DNA from: Arcobacter sp. CECT 8985
Lineage (GTDB): Bacteria; Campylobacterota; Campylobacteria; Campylobacterales; Arcobacteraceae
Reading direction: 5' to 3'
DNA length: 64,000 bases
Assembly: GCF_004116495.1 (NCBI RefSeq)
Contig: NZ_PDKC01000007.1
Coordinates: 1-64,000, forward strand
The notes beneath the pieces were generated by a model. The model did not search any database, was not told the origin of the DNA, and was given only the letters and a program-made list of their open reading frames with translations. Of this stretch, positions 36,400-45,908 are shown in pieces (the first letter of the stretch is position 1; every line of letters starts with the position of its first letter). The translations under genes and the position numbers were made by a program.

Positions 36400-38523
36400 A
36401 TGAAAGTAACTGGTATAAAGGCAAAATTACTTGTTCTTATATTTATTAGTGTTGGAATATCTTTTGGAATCTTAGGATATAAAAATGCTACTAATTCATA
36501 TAATTCCAAGTTTACATTAGTAAAAAATAAAGAGTACAATAGTGCAAAAAATATCTCTGAATATTTAGATATATATTTTAAATCAAAAATAGTTATTGTA
36601 AATGCAATAGCAGATGATTTAGCAAAAGAACAGATGAATATTCATAATAAAAAGATATTTAATTTGTTAGAACTAGGTAATAGAGCGGGACAATTTGGAC
36701 TTTTCTTTTTAGGGTTTGCTAATAATGGTCATGAAGTGGAATCTGGTGGAAAAACACTAACAATGGAAAAAGATAACTTTGATGCAAGAAAAAGACCTTG
36801 GTTTAAACAAGCAATGAAAAAAAGAAAATTGGGAGTTACAAAACCATATTGGGGAAAAACTTTAAATACTTATGTTATTACACTTTTTAAACCAATAATT
36901 AAAGATGGGAAGATTATTGCTGTGTTAGGAGCAGATATTCCTTTGGATTTATTAATTAAAAAAGTATCTAATGCTGATGTTATAGAAGGTGGTTATGCAT
37001 ATGTTGTTAATCATGACGGTGAGATATTAATTCATCAAAATAAAAAATTGATAGGTAAAGTATCTAAATTTAAAAGTAGTATAGAAAAAAGAAATAGTGG
37101 GTATCTTGTAAAAGAAGAAGATGGAATAAATCAACATATTTTCTTTAGTAAAATTAAAACATTAAATTGGGATATTATTATAAAAATTGATGAACATAGT
37201 ATTTTTGATGAGTTAGATAAAGAGTTAATAAATACAATAATCTTATTTGTTGTTTTACTTGCAATTATTTTAACTGTTTTATTTATATTCTTAAATAGAG
37301 CACTAGCACCTTTACAAATATTTCAAAATGGATTAGAATCATTTTTTATGTATTTAAAAGGTGAAAAAGACAGTATAAAACCAATTGAAATTAAATCAAA
37401 TGATGAATTTGGAAAAATGGCAAGTGTTGTAAATGGACAAATGCATGTTATAAAAGAATCACTTGATGAAGAACGAGCTTTAATTGAAAATGTAAAAAGT
37501 GTTGTTCATTATATAAAAGAGGGTGATTTATCAAAAGATGTTACTAATAATTGTTCAAATAAAGCATTGAATGAATTAAAAAATATATTAAATGATATGA
37601 TTGAAGCAATAAGAGAAAATGTAAATTCTGATTTAGTAAAAATTAGAGTTGTTTTAGAAGATTATTCAAAATTTGACTTTAGAAATGAAATAGATAATCC
37701 TTCAGGAATTATTGCTAAAAAAATAAATCAATTATGTGGAATTATTACTTTGATGCTTCAAACAAACAAAAAAAATGGTGAAATGTTAAATGATAATTCA
37801 AATATCTTATTGGAAAATGTAAAAAAATTGAATAGAGCAGCAAATGATACAGCAGTATCTTTAGAAGAGAGTGCTTCTGCATTAGAAGAAGTAACAAATA
37901 CAGTCATAGCAAATACACAAGATATACAAAAAATGGCTAATTACTCACATGAATTGGGAACTGCAATTACTCAAGGTGAGCAATTAGCTAGCAAAACTGT
38001 TACAGCAATGGATGAAATAAATGAAGAAACTAAACTTATAGAAGAAGCAATTACTGTAATTGATCAAATTGCATTCCAAACAAATATTTTATCATTAAAT
38101 GCAGCAGTAGAAGCAGCAACAGCAGGTGAATCAGGAAAAGGATTTGCAGTTGTAGCGCAAGAGGTTAGAAACTTAGCTTCAAGAAGTGCTCAAGCAGCAA
38201 AAGAGATAAAAGAACTTGTAGAAAAAGCAGCATTAAAAACAGAAAATGGAAAAGTAATAGCTGATGATATGATAGTTGGATATAAAAAATTAAGTGAAAA
38301 TGTTGAACAAACAACAACTTTAATATCAAGCATTTCAAATGCATCAAAAGAACAAAAAATCAGTATAGAACAAGTAAATGAGATGATTACAAAAATAGAT
38401 CATCAAACACAACAAAATGCATCTATAGCAACTGATACTCAAAATGTAGCAATAGGAACATCAGATATTGCGCAAGAGATTTTAAAAAGTGCAAGTGATA
38501 AAAAGTTTAAAGAAGAAGAGTAA
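36400..38523 (+). CDS. Methyl-accepting chemotaxis protein with dCache sensor
   Basis: A 707-residue transmembrane receptor: TM1 about 8-25, a double-Cache periplasmic domain (about 35-275, with [15 protein letters not shown] and [12 protein letters not shown] typical of dCache), TM2 about 281-303, a HAMP region and the signalling domain. The hairpin tip reads [17 protein letters not shown] then [12 protein letters not shown]. The ligand is probably a small organic molecule, not readable here. It converges on a paralogue at 38538 and shares with it a 131-bp identical stretch. A small inverted repeat (TTTAGC/GCTAAA, about 36370-36386) lies just before the ribosome site. Confidence 0.93.
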   Translation: MKVTGIKAKLLVLIFISVGISFGILGYKNATNSYNSKFTLVKNKEYNSAKNISEYLDIYFKSKIVIVNAIADDLAKEQMNIHNKKIFNLLELGNRAGQFGLFFLGFANNGHEVESGGKTLTMEKDNFDARKRPWFKQAMKKRKLGVTKPYWGKTLNTYVITLFKPIIKDGKIIAVLGADIPLDLLIKKVSNADVIEGGYAYVVNHDGEILIHQNKKLIGKVSKFKSSIEKRNSGYLVKEEDGINQHIFFSKIKTLNWDIIIKIDEHSIFDELDKELINTIILFVVLLAIILTVLFIFLNRALAPLQIFQNGLESFFMYLKGEKDSIKPIEIKSNDEFGKMASVVNGQMHVIKESLDEERALIENVKSVVHYIKEGDLSKDVTNNCSNKALNELKNILNDMIEAIRENVNSDLVKIRVVLEDYSKFDFRNEIDNPSGIIAKKINQLCGIITLMLQTNKKNGEMLNDNSNILLENVKKLNRAANDTAVSLEESASALEEVTNTVIANTQDIQKMANYSHELGTAITQGEQLASKTVTAMDEINEETKLIEEAITVIDQIAFQTNILSLNAAVEAATAGESGKGFAVVAQEVRNLASRSAQAAKEIKELVEKAALKTENGKVIADDMIVGYKKLSENVEQTTTLISSISNASKEQKISIEQVNEMITKIDHQTQQNASIATDTQNVAIGTSDIAQEILKSASDKKFKEEE

Positions 38524-38543
38524 AGGTTTAAAAACCTTTACTC
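38518..38543. terminator. Bidirectional terminator containing two stop codons
   Basis: A 12-bp perfect inverted repeat (GAGTAAAGGTTT and its complement) with almost no loop separates the two convergent chemoreceptor genes. The stop of each gene is in one arm. T-rich sequence follows on the plus side (CTCTTTAAATTTTTTTT). Confidence 0.8.
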
Positions 38544-40664
38544 TTTAAATTTTTTTTGATTTACTGTATGTAGTATTTGTTGAGCAACTTTTGAAGTATT
38601 AATTGCTATATCATGTGTTTGAGTAGCAACAGAAGCATTACTTTGTGTTTGTTGATCAAGTCTAGTAATTACATCATTAATCTGTTCAATACTAGTTCTT
38701 TGCTCTTTTGAAGCTGTAGAAATATCATTTATTGCTTCTGTCGTTTTGGCAATATTCTCATTTAATTTCATATAACCCTTAATCATATTATCAGCAATTT
38801 GTTTTCCATTATCAGTTTTTGTTGTGGCATTTTCAACTAATTCTTTAATCTCTTTAGCTGCTTGGGCACTTCTTGAAGCTAAGTTTCTAACCTCTTGCGC
38901 TACAACTGCAAATCCTTTTCCTGATTCACCTGCTGTTGCTGCTTCTACTGCTGCATTTAATGATAAAATATTTGTTTGGAATGCAATTTGATCAATCACT
39001 GTAATTGCTTCAGCAATAGATTGTGTTTGTTCATTTATTTCATCCATTGATTTAACTGTAGAGTTAGCTAGTTGATTTCCTTCAGATATTGATTTTTTTA
39101 ACTCTTCTGAGTGTCCTGACATATCTGAAATTCTATTTGTATTATTAATAATAGTACTTGTGATCTCTTCAACTGCAGCAGCTGTTTCTTCTAAAGATAC
39201 AGCAGTTTCATTTGATGCTTTATTTAATTTATCAACATTATGAAGCAATGTTTTTGAGTTACTATCTAACTCAATACCATTTGCTTTATTTTCTCTTAAC
39301 ATTTCTGTAATAATTAAACAAAGATTATTTAATCCTCTTGATACTTTACCATCAGGATTATCAATATCGTTTGTAAAGTCAAGTTTTGCATAATCTTCTA
39401 AAACTTTTAAAATTGGGTTGATATCACTATTTACATTTGCATTAATATTTTCAATCATTTGATTTAAAATATCTTTTAAGTCATTTAGTGCTTTATTTGA
39501 AGTATTTGCTTTTACTAAAATATCAAGTTTTCCATTATTAATATGATTTACAACTGATTTTACCTCTTCAATTAAAGCTCTATCTTCATCAAGTCTTTTT
39601 GATATTTGTTTAATTTCATCATCAATTACTCTTCCCATATTTCCAAATTCATCATTAGTTTTAATATTTAATTCTTTTGCAACATTCTCTTCACCTTTTA
39701 AATATTTAAAGAAAAACTCTAAGCCATCTTCTACATCTTTTATTGGAGATAGTAATCTTGCCAGAGCAAAAAATAAAATAGCTAAAATAATAATAAGAAT
39801 TACTGTATAAATAAGAGCATCACCTATTATATTTGCTCTAATTTCATCATGAATTTCTTGTTTATCTAACTGAACAATTGTATACCAGTTTGTAAGAGGT
39901 ATTTTTGTATAAGAAGCAAATACTTCTCTATTTTTATATGTTGCTTCACCAAAATCTGTATTATTTGATGATTTTATTTTTGCAAATACTTCACTTGTTT
40001 TTTCAATTAGTTTCTTATCTTTGTGAACTAATATATTACCTTTTTCATCAGCTAAATATGCAAATCCAGTTTTTTTGAATTTTACATTTAAAATTGTATC
40101 AACAATAGTATCAATAAAAATATCTGAACCTACAACACCTACAATTTTACCATCTCTTTTTAATGGATAAAAAACAGAAACAACTAATTTTTTTGTCGTA
40201 TAGTCAACATAAGGAGGTGTTATTCCACCTGTACCCATTTGTACAGCTTGTGTATACCAAGATCTTTTTCTTGAATCATAATCTGTAGTTTGTGGAGTTC
40301 TTTTTGTCCCATCTGACATTAAGAAGTTACCATTTTTTTCATAACCAACATAAACTGCAACAAAGTTCCCAGATTTAGAAGCAAGCCTTAATTTATCTTC
40401 AATATCTTTATTATTGATATTTAGTTGATTAACATCTTGAGGAAGTTCATTTGCAACTGCTTTTAATATATCAACTTTTGATTGCAAATAACTATTAATA
40501 AATTTCGAATTTTGTTTTGATAAATCTAACTCTTTTTGTTTTAAATTCCCAAACAGAATATTATATTCAGTTTTTAAACTATTGAATCCTAAAAAAACAA
40601 ATGAAATTGTAATAGTAATAAGAAGTAGAATCAAAATTTTTGATTTAATACTGCTTGTTTTCAT
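38538..40664 (-). CDS. Methyl-accepting chemotaxis protein with dCache sensor (paralogue)
   Basis: A 708-residue receptor with the same plan as the one converging on it: TM1, dCache domain with YDSRKRSWYTQAVQMG and GFAYLADEKGNILVHKD, TM2, HAMP and signalling domain. The sensor halves of the two differ substantially while the signalling tips are near-identical at DNA level. They therefore probably bind different ligands and share the same CheA/CheW partners. The promoter side has a GGTATA/TATACC inverted repeat (40689-40702). Confidence 0.93.
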   Translation of the reverse strand: MKTSSIKSKILILLLITITISFVFLGFNSLKTEYNILFGNLKQKELDLSKQNSKFINSYLQSKVDILKAVANELPQDVNQLNINNKDIEDKLRLASKSGNFVAVYVGYEKNGNFLMSDGTKRTPQTTDYDSRKRSWYTQAVQMGTGGITPPYVDYTTKKLVVSVFYPLKRDGKIVGVVGSDIFIDTIVDTILNVKFKKTGFAYLADEKGNILVHKDKKLIEKTSEVFAKIKSSNNTDFGEATYKNREVFASYTKIPLTNWYTIVQLDKQEIHDEIRANIIGDALIYTVILIIILAILFFALARLLSPIKDVEDGLEFFFKYLKGEENVAKELNIKTNDEFGNMGRVIDDEIKQISKRLDEDRALIEEVKSVVNHINNGKLDILVKANTSNKALNDLKDILNQMIENINANVNSDINPILKVLEDYAKLDFTNDIDNPDGKVSRGLNNLCLIITEMLRENKANGIELDSNSKTLLHNVDKLNKASNETAVSLEETAAAVEEITSTIINNTNRISDMSGHSEELKKSISEGNQLANSTVKSMDEINEQTQSIAEAITVIDQIAFQTNILSLNAAVEAATAGESGKGFAVVAQEVRNLASRSAQAAKEIKELVENATTKTDNGKQIADNMIKGYMKLNENIAKTTEAINDISTASKEQRTSIEQINDVITRLDQQTQSNASVATQTHDIAINTSKVAQQILHTVNQKKFKE

Positions 40665-40790
40665 TTTAGTCCTTACTTTTAGTGTTTAGGTATAACTATA
40701 CCATTAAAAAGTAGCATTTTAGTATCTAATTTGTATATTATTCTTAATTTTTTGTATTAATTTTGTATATTAATTTCTTGAGTTAGTAAA

Positions 40791-40825
40791 AAAAAGGCCA
40801 AAGGTAAAAAACCTTTGACCTTTTT
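40791..40825 (-). terminator. Rho-independent terminator of atpE
   Basis: On the minus strand a 15-bp stem (AAAAAGGTCAAAGGT with its partner, one G-U wobble) and a short T loop are followed by a run of eight T. It lies 32 bases beyond the atpE stop. Confidence 0.85.
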
Positions 40826-40856
40826 GAGATTATTATAAAATCTGTAGTTTTATAAA

Positions 40857-41171
40857 TTATCCTAAGAATGGGTTTGCATATAATGCGATCATCGCAATAA
40901 CTAATGCATAAATAACTTGAGCTTCGATCATCGCTAATGCAATGAACATAGTAGTCATTAATTTTCCACCTAATCCTGGGTTTCTAGCAGTACCAGCGAT
41001 TGTTGCAGCAGCAGTGTTACCCATACCAATAGCACCACCTAATGCAGCAAGACCAAGACCAATACCTGCAGCAACTACAGAGTAAGCTTTTAAAGTTTCG
41101 TTTGCAACTGAACCATCAGCAGCGAAAGCAGCACCAGCAATAGCTAGCATTAAAAGAACGATTTTTTTCAT
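40857..41171 (-). CDS. atpE: F0F1 ATP synthase subunit c
   Basis: A 104-residue proteolipid of the ATP synthase rotor ring. It has an N-terminal signal-like helix (MKKIVLLMLAIAGAAFAAD), a first membrane helix with the GxGxG-type GIGLGLAALGGAIGMGNTAAA, the conserved polar loop ARNPG, and a second helix with the proton-carrying acid in ALAMIEAQVIYALV (the Glu). The presequence before the two helices is longer than in Escherichia coli and common in this phylum. It stands alone with its own promoter and terminator, as is usual in Campylobacterota. Base composition is visibly GC-richer than its neighbours, which fits a highly expressed gene. Confidence 0.96.
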   Translation of the reverse strand: MKKIVLLMLAIAGAAFAADGSVANETLKAYSVVAAGIGLGLAALGGAIGMGNTAAATIAGTARNPGLGGKLMTTMFIALAMIEAQVIYALVIAMIALYANPFLG

Positions 41172-41256
41172 TCTATATTCCTTATTATATATTTTTTTAC
41201 AAAGTCCGTTCGGCTTGCGTATCCCTACTTATCACTTCGTATTGGCTCGTATTATA
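41172..41256 (-). promoter_or_regulatory. atpE promoter and GC-rich leader
   Basis: On the minus strand a TATAAT (41256-41251) is followed by about 73 bases of leader. The first 50 or so are near 50 % GC, in sharp contrast with surrounding DNA. A short stem-loop can be drawn (CAAGCC-GAAC-GGaCTTTG, with a bulge). Then comes an AT-rich stretch with AAGGA before the ATG. The remainder of the intergenic region, 41257-41454, shows only AT-rich sequence and the promoter of the plus-strand gene. Confidence 0.55.
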
Positions 41257-41454
41257 CATAATAGTTTTTTAAAACTTTATTATTCTGCAATTAAAAAAAT
41301 TAATATTTACTTTTTGTAACATATAATTCTACTTTTTACTTATTTAACCTAAAAAATATAAATTAAATTATAAATATTAATAAATCTGATTTACTAATTT
41401 TCTTTTTGTTTTATTTGCTGTATAATCATTCAACTAAAAATTAAAGGGACTAAT

Positions 41455-43035
41455 ATGAAAAAAGTTTTTCTATTCTTTCTTGGTTCAATTCTAATCTTTT
41501 TAGGATTGGTATATGCACTTTTATTTACTCCAATAGGTAATTCAATTGTTGCTTCATATATTCAAGATAGTGTGAATTCAAAATTGGCACAGGCAAACTT
41601 TAAAGTTGAAAAATTCACTTTAACTACAAGTAAAATTAATTTTATTGCAGATATTGACTCAAACTCTAAAATTAATATTTCAGGTAATTTAGCAATTTTA
41701 GAAAAAAGTGTTGATTTAAATTATGTGATAAATATCGATGATTTATCGAAATTAGAAAAATTTACAAAACAGAAGTTAAATGGTAGTTTCTTTACAAAAG
41801 GTAGTGTAAAAGGTGATCAAAAACTTGTAGATATAAAAGGTATTAGTGACATTTTTGAAAGTAATACAACATATGATGTAAAATTGGAAAACTTCAAACC
41901 AAGCCAAATTAACTTTTTGATTAAAAAAGCAAAAATAAATAAGCTTCTTTATACTCTAAATCAACCAATTTATGCTCAAGGACTTATAAATATCAATGGT
42001 AAAATCAAAAATGCAGACTTAAACTCTTTAGATGGTATTATTGCTACTGTTATAACTGATGGTAAAGTAAATAATAAAATAGTAAATACTGCATTTAATC
42101 AAAAACTAAAATCATTGATTAACTTTAAAGGGGATATTGTTACTAATTTAAAACCAAATAAAGCAATATCAAAAGTTGATTTTTTTACAACTCCTGCGAA
42201 TTTATTTGTAGAAAAAGCAGTTGTTGATTTAAAAACTATGAAAATAAATAGTGATTATTTACTTAGTGTTTCAGATCTTTCAAAATTATATGATGTTACA
42301 CAAACAAAAATGAGAGGTTCTGTTAATATTTCAGGTAATATTGAAAAAACTGCAAAAGATTTAGAAGTTGATGGAAAATCAAATCTGTTAGCTGGAACTT
42401 TAAACTTTAAGTTGTTAAATGATGATTTAAGCGCAAATATAAAAGATATAGATATTAGAAAATTAACTCATATGATGTATTATCCTGATTTTTTTACTTC
42501 AAAAGCAGATGCTAATGTGAAGTTTAATACAAAAACACAAAAAGGTGATATTGATGCAAAATTATTAAATGGTAAATTTTTGCCAAATGAGTTCTCAACA
42601 CTTATTAATACATTTGCAAAATTTGATATTACAAAAGAGATTTATGAACAAATTACTTTAAAATCAAATATTGATAAAAAAATTATCGAGTCTAAAATCA
42701 ACATGAAAAGTAAACTTACTAAAATATCAGTTCCTAATAGTACAATTGATTTAGAAAATTCTACGGTTGATGCGTTGATTAAAACATCTTTAAAAGGTAT
42801 TGATTTTGATACAGTTGTTACAGGAGATTTAACAAGTCCAAAAATTTCAGTTGATACAACTAAACTTCTTAAATTAAAAATAAAAAAAGAGGGTAAAAAG
42901 TTTATTGATAAAAATAGAAAAAAATTAAAAGAAAAATTAAAAGAAAAACTAGAAGAAAAATTTGGTGCAAAAGCTGGTGGACAAACAGCAGATGATATCA
43001 TCAAAGGATTCAGAGCCTTTTTTGGAAATAACTAA
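41455..43035 (+). CDS. AsmA-like/TamB-like envelope protein
   Basis: A 526-residue protein with one N-terminal membrane anchor (about 3-25) and a long periplasmic part. That part is built of repeated short beta strands (patterns such as ININGKIKNADL, VNISGNIEKTAKDL and DVDGKSNLLAGTLNF-like blocks) and has a Lys/Glu-rich helical C-terminus (about 478-510). This is the repeating beta-groove architecture of the AsmA/TamB superfamily, which moves phospholipids between membranes. Identification is by architecture; no single signature motif decides it. It stands alone. Confidence 0.6.
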   Translation: MKKVFLFFLGSILIFLGLVYALLFTPIGNSIVASYIQDSVNSKLAQANFKVEKFTLTTSKINFIADIDSNSKINISGNLAILEKSVDLNYVINIDDLSKLEKFTKQKLNGSFFTKGSVKGDQKLVDIKGISDIFESNTTYDVKLENFKPSQINFLIKKAKINKLLYTLNQPIYAQGLININGKIKNADLNSLDGIIATVITDGKVNNKIVNTAFNQKLKSLINFKGDIVTNLKPNKAISKVDFFTTPANLFVEKAVVDLKTMKINSDYLLSVSDLSKLYDVTQTKMRGSVNISGNIEKTAKDLEVDGKSNLLAGTLNFKLLNDDLSANIKDIDIRKLTHMMYYPDFFTSKADANVKFNTKTQKGDIDAKLLNGKFLPNEFSTLINTFAKFDITKEIYEQITLKSNIDKKIIESKINMKSKLTKISVPNSTIDLENSTVDALIKTSLKGIDFDTVVTGDLTSPKISVDTTKLLKLKIKKEGKKFIDKNRKKLKEKLKEKLEEKFGAKAGGQTADDIIKGFRAFFGNN

Positions 43036-43041
43036 ATTAAA

Positions 43042-43059
43042 GTAGGGCACTTGCCCTAC
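43042..43059 (+). terminator. Hairpin after the AsmA-like gene
   Basis: GTAGGGCA and TGCCCTAC form an 8-bp GC-rich inverted repeat 6 bases after the stop codon. There is no clear T-run behind it, so it may be a weak terminator. Confidence 0.55.
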
Positions 43060-43083
43060 AAAATAAATAAATTTAAATCATTT

Positions 43084-43098
43084 TGATAATCATTGTCA
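43084..43098 (+). promoter_or_regulatory. Fur box of the imelysin operon
   Basis: TGATAAT-C-ATTGTCA fits the 7-1-7 Fur consensus with a single deviation (G for A in the right arm). It lies about 80 bases before the first gene of an operon made of proteins classically tied to iron. A ferric uptake regulator should repress the operon when iron is plentiful. Confidence 0.8.
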
Positions 43099-43180
43099 TT
43101 TTTAAGTAACATTTAAACTATCTTGTGTTTTAATTCCATATTGATAATAAATATTAAAATTAAAACAAAGGAAACTTAAA

Positions 43181-44542
43181 ATGGCATTTTCAAAATCGAA
43201 AATATTTGTAGCATCACTTTCATTTGCAGCTGCATTGGCATTAACTGGTTGTGCAACTTCAAATCAGAATTCAAACACTCAAATAAACAAAGAGATTACT
43301 GCACACAGTTTACTTTCTACTTATGCAAACATAGCATTAGCAAATTATAAAGACGCATTAAGAGATGCAAAAAATTTAGATAAAGCAATAAATGCATTAG
43401 CAAAAAATCCTACAGCAGAAACTTTAAATGCTGCAAAAGCAGCGTGGTTAGAATCAAGAGAAACTTATGGACAAACTGAAATCTTTAGATTATCAAATGG
43501 TCCTATTGATGCTGAAGAAGGTTGGATTGCCAAAGCATATGGTGCTTTAGAAGGGCAAATTAATGCATGGCCTTTAGATGAAAATATGATTGATTATACA
43601 ATTGATGCAAATGGTAAAAAAACATCAGGAAATATCATTGATACAAAAGGTAAATTTAAACCAGGTGGCGAAGATAGTACAATAGTTGATGTAAATAAAA
43701 TAACTGTTGATTCTTTAAGTGCATTAAATGAAAATGGTGGTGAAGCAAATGTTTCTACAGGATACCATGCCATTGAGTTCTTATTATGGGGACAAGACCA
43801 AGATTACTCTAATTTTATAAAAGATTCAGTAACTCATGGTCCATTAACAGCAGGACAAAGACCACTTAGTGATTTTACTACTGATAAAAATGCTCAAAGA
43901 AGACTTGCTTATTTAAAAGCAGCAAGTAAAAAAATGGTTGAAGATTTACAAACTGTAACTTCAGCTTGGGAAAAAAATATAAATGGAAATACAGGACTTT
44001 ATAGAGCAGCTTTCTTAGATAATTTAAAAGGTGCAAATGCTAGTAAAAATATTCCAACTAAAACTGCATTAAGACAAATTTTTGCTGGTATGGGTGTATT
44101 TGCTAAATCAGAACTTGCAAATGAAAGAATTGCAGTTGCAGTATTAACTCCAAGTGAAGAAGACGAACACTCTTGCTTCTCTGATAATACACACAGAGAT
44201 ATTTATGCAAACTATACTGGATTTAAAAATGTTTTATTTGGAACATATAATGGCAGAAGTTATGGTAAAGCAATGATTGATACTGTAGATGCAAAAACAA
44301 AACATAGAATTCTTGACTTAATGTCTTCAATTGAACAAAAAATTGCAAGCATAAATGCAGTTGCTCAATCTTCAAGACATTTTGATTATCAAATTCATCC
44401 AACTGATCCACAAGCAAAAGTTATTGTAAAACTTAAAAATGAGTTGAGAAAACTTGGTGATGAGATGGTTAATGTAGCGAAAGCAAATGGTATAGATTTA
44501 TCAACTAATGATGTTACAGATCCAGAAGAAACAAAAATATAA
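43181..44542 (+). CDS. Imelysin-family lipoprotein (iron-regulated, IrpA-like)
   Basis: A 453-residue periplasmic lipoprotein (lipobox ALTGC, C24). Two helical-bundle halves make up the imelysin/EfeO-like fold. The family motif GxHxxE is present as GYHAIE (194-199) in STGYHAIEFLLWGQDQ. The KAAWLESRETYGQTEIFR and GPIDAEEGWI blocks are also typical. Imelysin proteins are iron-regulated and thought to bind iron or haem, though their exact role is unsettled. It is the first gene after the Fur box and shares 35 bases with the di-haem oxidoreductase gene that follows. Confidence 0.9.
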   Translation: MAFSKSKIFVASLSFAAALALTGCATSNQNSNTQINKEITAHSLLSTYANIALANYKDALRDAKNLDKAINALAKNPTAETLNAAKAAWLESRETYGQTEIFRLSNGPIDAEEGWIAKAYGALEGQINAWPLDENMIDYTIDANGKKTSGNIIDTKGKFKPGGEDSTIVDVNKITVDSLSALNENGGEANVSTGYHAIEFLLWGQDQDYSNFIKDSVTHGPLTAGQRPLSDFTTDKNAQRRLAYLKAASKKMVEDLQTVTSAWEKNINGNTGLYRAAFLDNLKGANASKNIPTKTALRQIFAGMGVFAKSELANERIAVAVLTPSEEDEHSCFSDNTHRDIYANYTGFKNVLFGTYNGRSYGKAMIDTVDAKTKHRILDLMSSIEQKIASINAVAQSSRHFDYQIHPTDPQAKVIVKLKNELRKLGDEMVNVAKANGIDLSTNDVTDPEETKI

Positions 44543-45908
44543 TTTCTTTATAAACAAACTAATATTAGTTAAAAGTCTTGTAGCTATTTTTGCTACAGGG
44601 CTTTTTGCCGTTAATAATAGTAGTGAAGTTTTTACAGAAAATATATCAAAAAATAGTATTTTTAAACCAATAAAAGGTTTAAATAATAAACAATATGATG
44701 AATATATATTGGGAAAAAGTTTTTTTAGAATTCCATGGGTAGAAGCACCAAGTGCGACAACTGCAAGGGATGGATTAGGACCATTATATAGTGCAAATAC
44801 ATGTATTTCATGTCATCCATCAAATGGTAGAGGAACACTTTTTACAGAAAAAAAAGCTTTATCAAGAGCTTTGGTTGTAAGACTTTCAATACCAAATGAC
44901 AAAAGTAAAGAACATCAAATGTTGTTTAAAAAGAATGGCTTTATTCCTGAACCAGTTTATGGATCACAACTTTCAATAAATGGTGTTCATGGAGTTAAGT
45001 TTGAGGGTAGACCAAATATAAAATATAAAAAAATAAAAGTAAATTTTCCTGATAAAGAAGTTGCAACACTTTTAAAACCAATATATACTTTAAAAGATTT
45101 GAATTATGGAAAGTTACATAAAGATGCAATTATCTCATATAGAATGGCTCCAACTCTTATGGGCATGGGATTAATAGAACTAATATCAAATGAACAAATT
45201 TTAAAAAATGAAGATGCAGATGATAAAAATGGCGATGGAATATCAGGTAAAGCGAACTGGGTTTATTCTTCTTTGACAAAAAAGTATGAGTTAGGAAGAT
45301 ATACATGGAAAGCAAGTGTTGCAACTGTAGTAGAACAAATAGCAAATGCAATGCACAATGATATGGGACTTACAACTCCTTTTCATAAAGTTGAGAATTG
45401 TACTAAGTTTCAAAAAGCATGTAATGAAGCACCAAAAGATTTAAAATATGAGTTTGATGTACCAAAATTTAGACTTGATTCAATTGAATTTTATTTAGCA
45501 AATTCAAAAGTTTATAGACCAAAAGAAAATAGTGAATTTAAAAAAGGGCTTGAGCTTTTCAAACAAGTTGGATGTGCATCTTGTCATACTACAAGTTTTG
45601 ATACAAAAATTGGAAAAGTAAGACCATATTCTGATTTTCTACTTCATGATATGGGAAAAGATTTGGCTGATGGTAGAGTAGAGTTTAAAGCATCAGGTAG
45701 TGAGTTTAGAACTGCACCTTTATGGGGGCTTGCATTACATAAAAAAATAAATAAAAAAGAACCAAGATTGCTTCATGATGGAAGAGCAAGAAACTTCCAA
45801 GAAGCGATATTATGGCATGGTGGTGAAGCTAAAAATGTAAAAGATACATATATGAGTTTGCCAAAAGAAAAAAGAGAACAATTAATTAAATTTTTAGGAA
45901 AGTTATAA
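44508..45908 (+). CDS. Di-haem oxidoreductase (DUF1111, thiol-oxidoreductase/putative peroxidase family)
   Basis: A 466-residue exported c-type cytochrome. Haem sites CISCH (99-103) and CASCH (356-360) are present, with typical blocks GLGPLYSANTCISCHPSNGRG, YRMAPTLMGMGLIE, the DKNGDGISGKANWV stretch and FRTAPLWGL near the end. The only in-frame starts (ATG at 44508 or 44511) lie inside the preceding gene, so the signal helix (about 17-35) sits after an extra basic segment. The ending in TAATG couples it to the second imelysin gene. Imelysin plus DUF1111 pairs are known from many bacteria, but the reaction is not established. Confidence 0.9.
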   Translation: MMLQIQKKQKYNFFINKLILVKSLVAIFATGLFAVNNSSEVFTENISKNSIFKPIKGLNNKQYDEYILGKSFFRIPWVEAPSATTARDGLGPLYSANTCISCHPSNGRGTLFTEKKALSRALVVRLSIPNDKSKEHQMLFKKNGFIPEPVYGSQLSINGVHGVKFEGRPNIKYKKIKVNFPDKEVATLLKPIYTLKDLNYGKLHKDAIISYRMAPTLMGMGLIELISNEQILKNEDADDKNGDGISGKANWVYSSLTKKYELGRYTWKASVATVVEQIANAMHNDMGLTTPFHKVENCTKFQKACNEAPKDLKYEFDVPKFRLDSIEFYLANSKVYRPKENSEFKKGLELFKQVGCASCHTTSFDTKIGKVRPYSDFLLHDMGKDLADGRVEFKASGSEFRTAPLWGLALHKKINKKEPRLLHDGRARNFQEAILWHGGEAKNVKDTYMSLPKEKREQLIKFLGKL

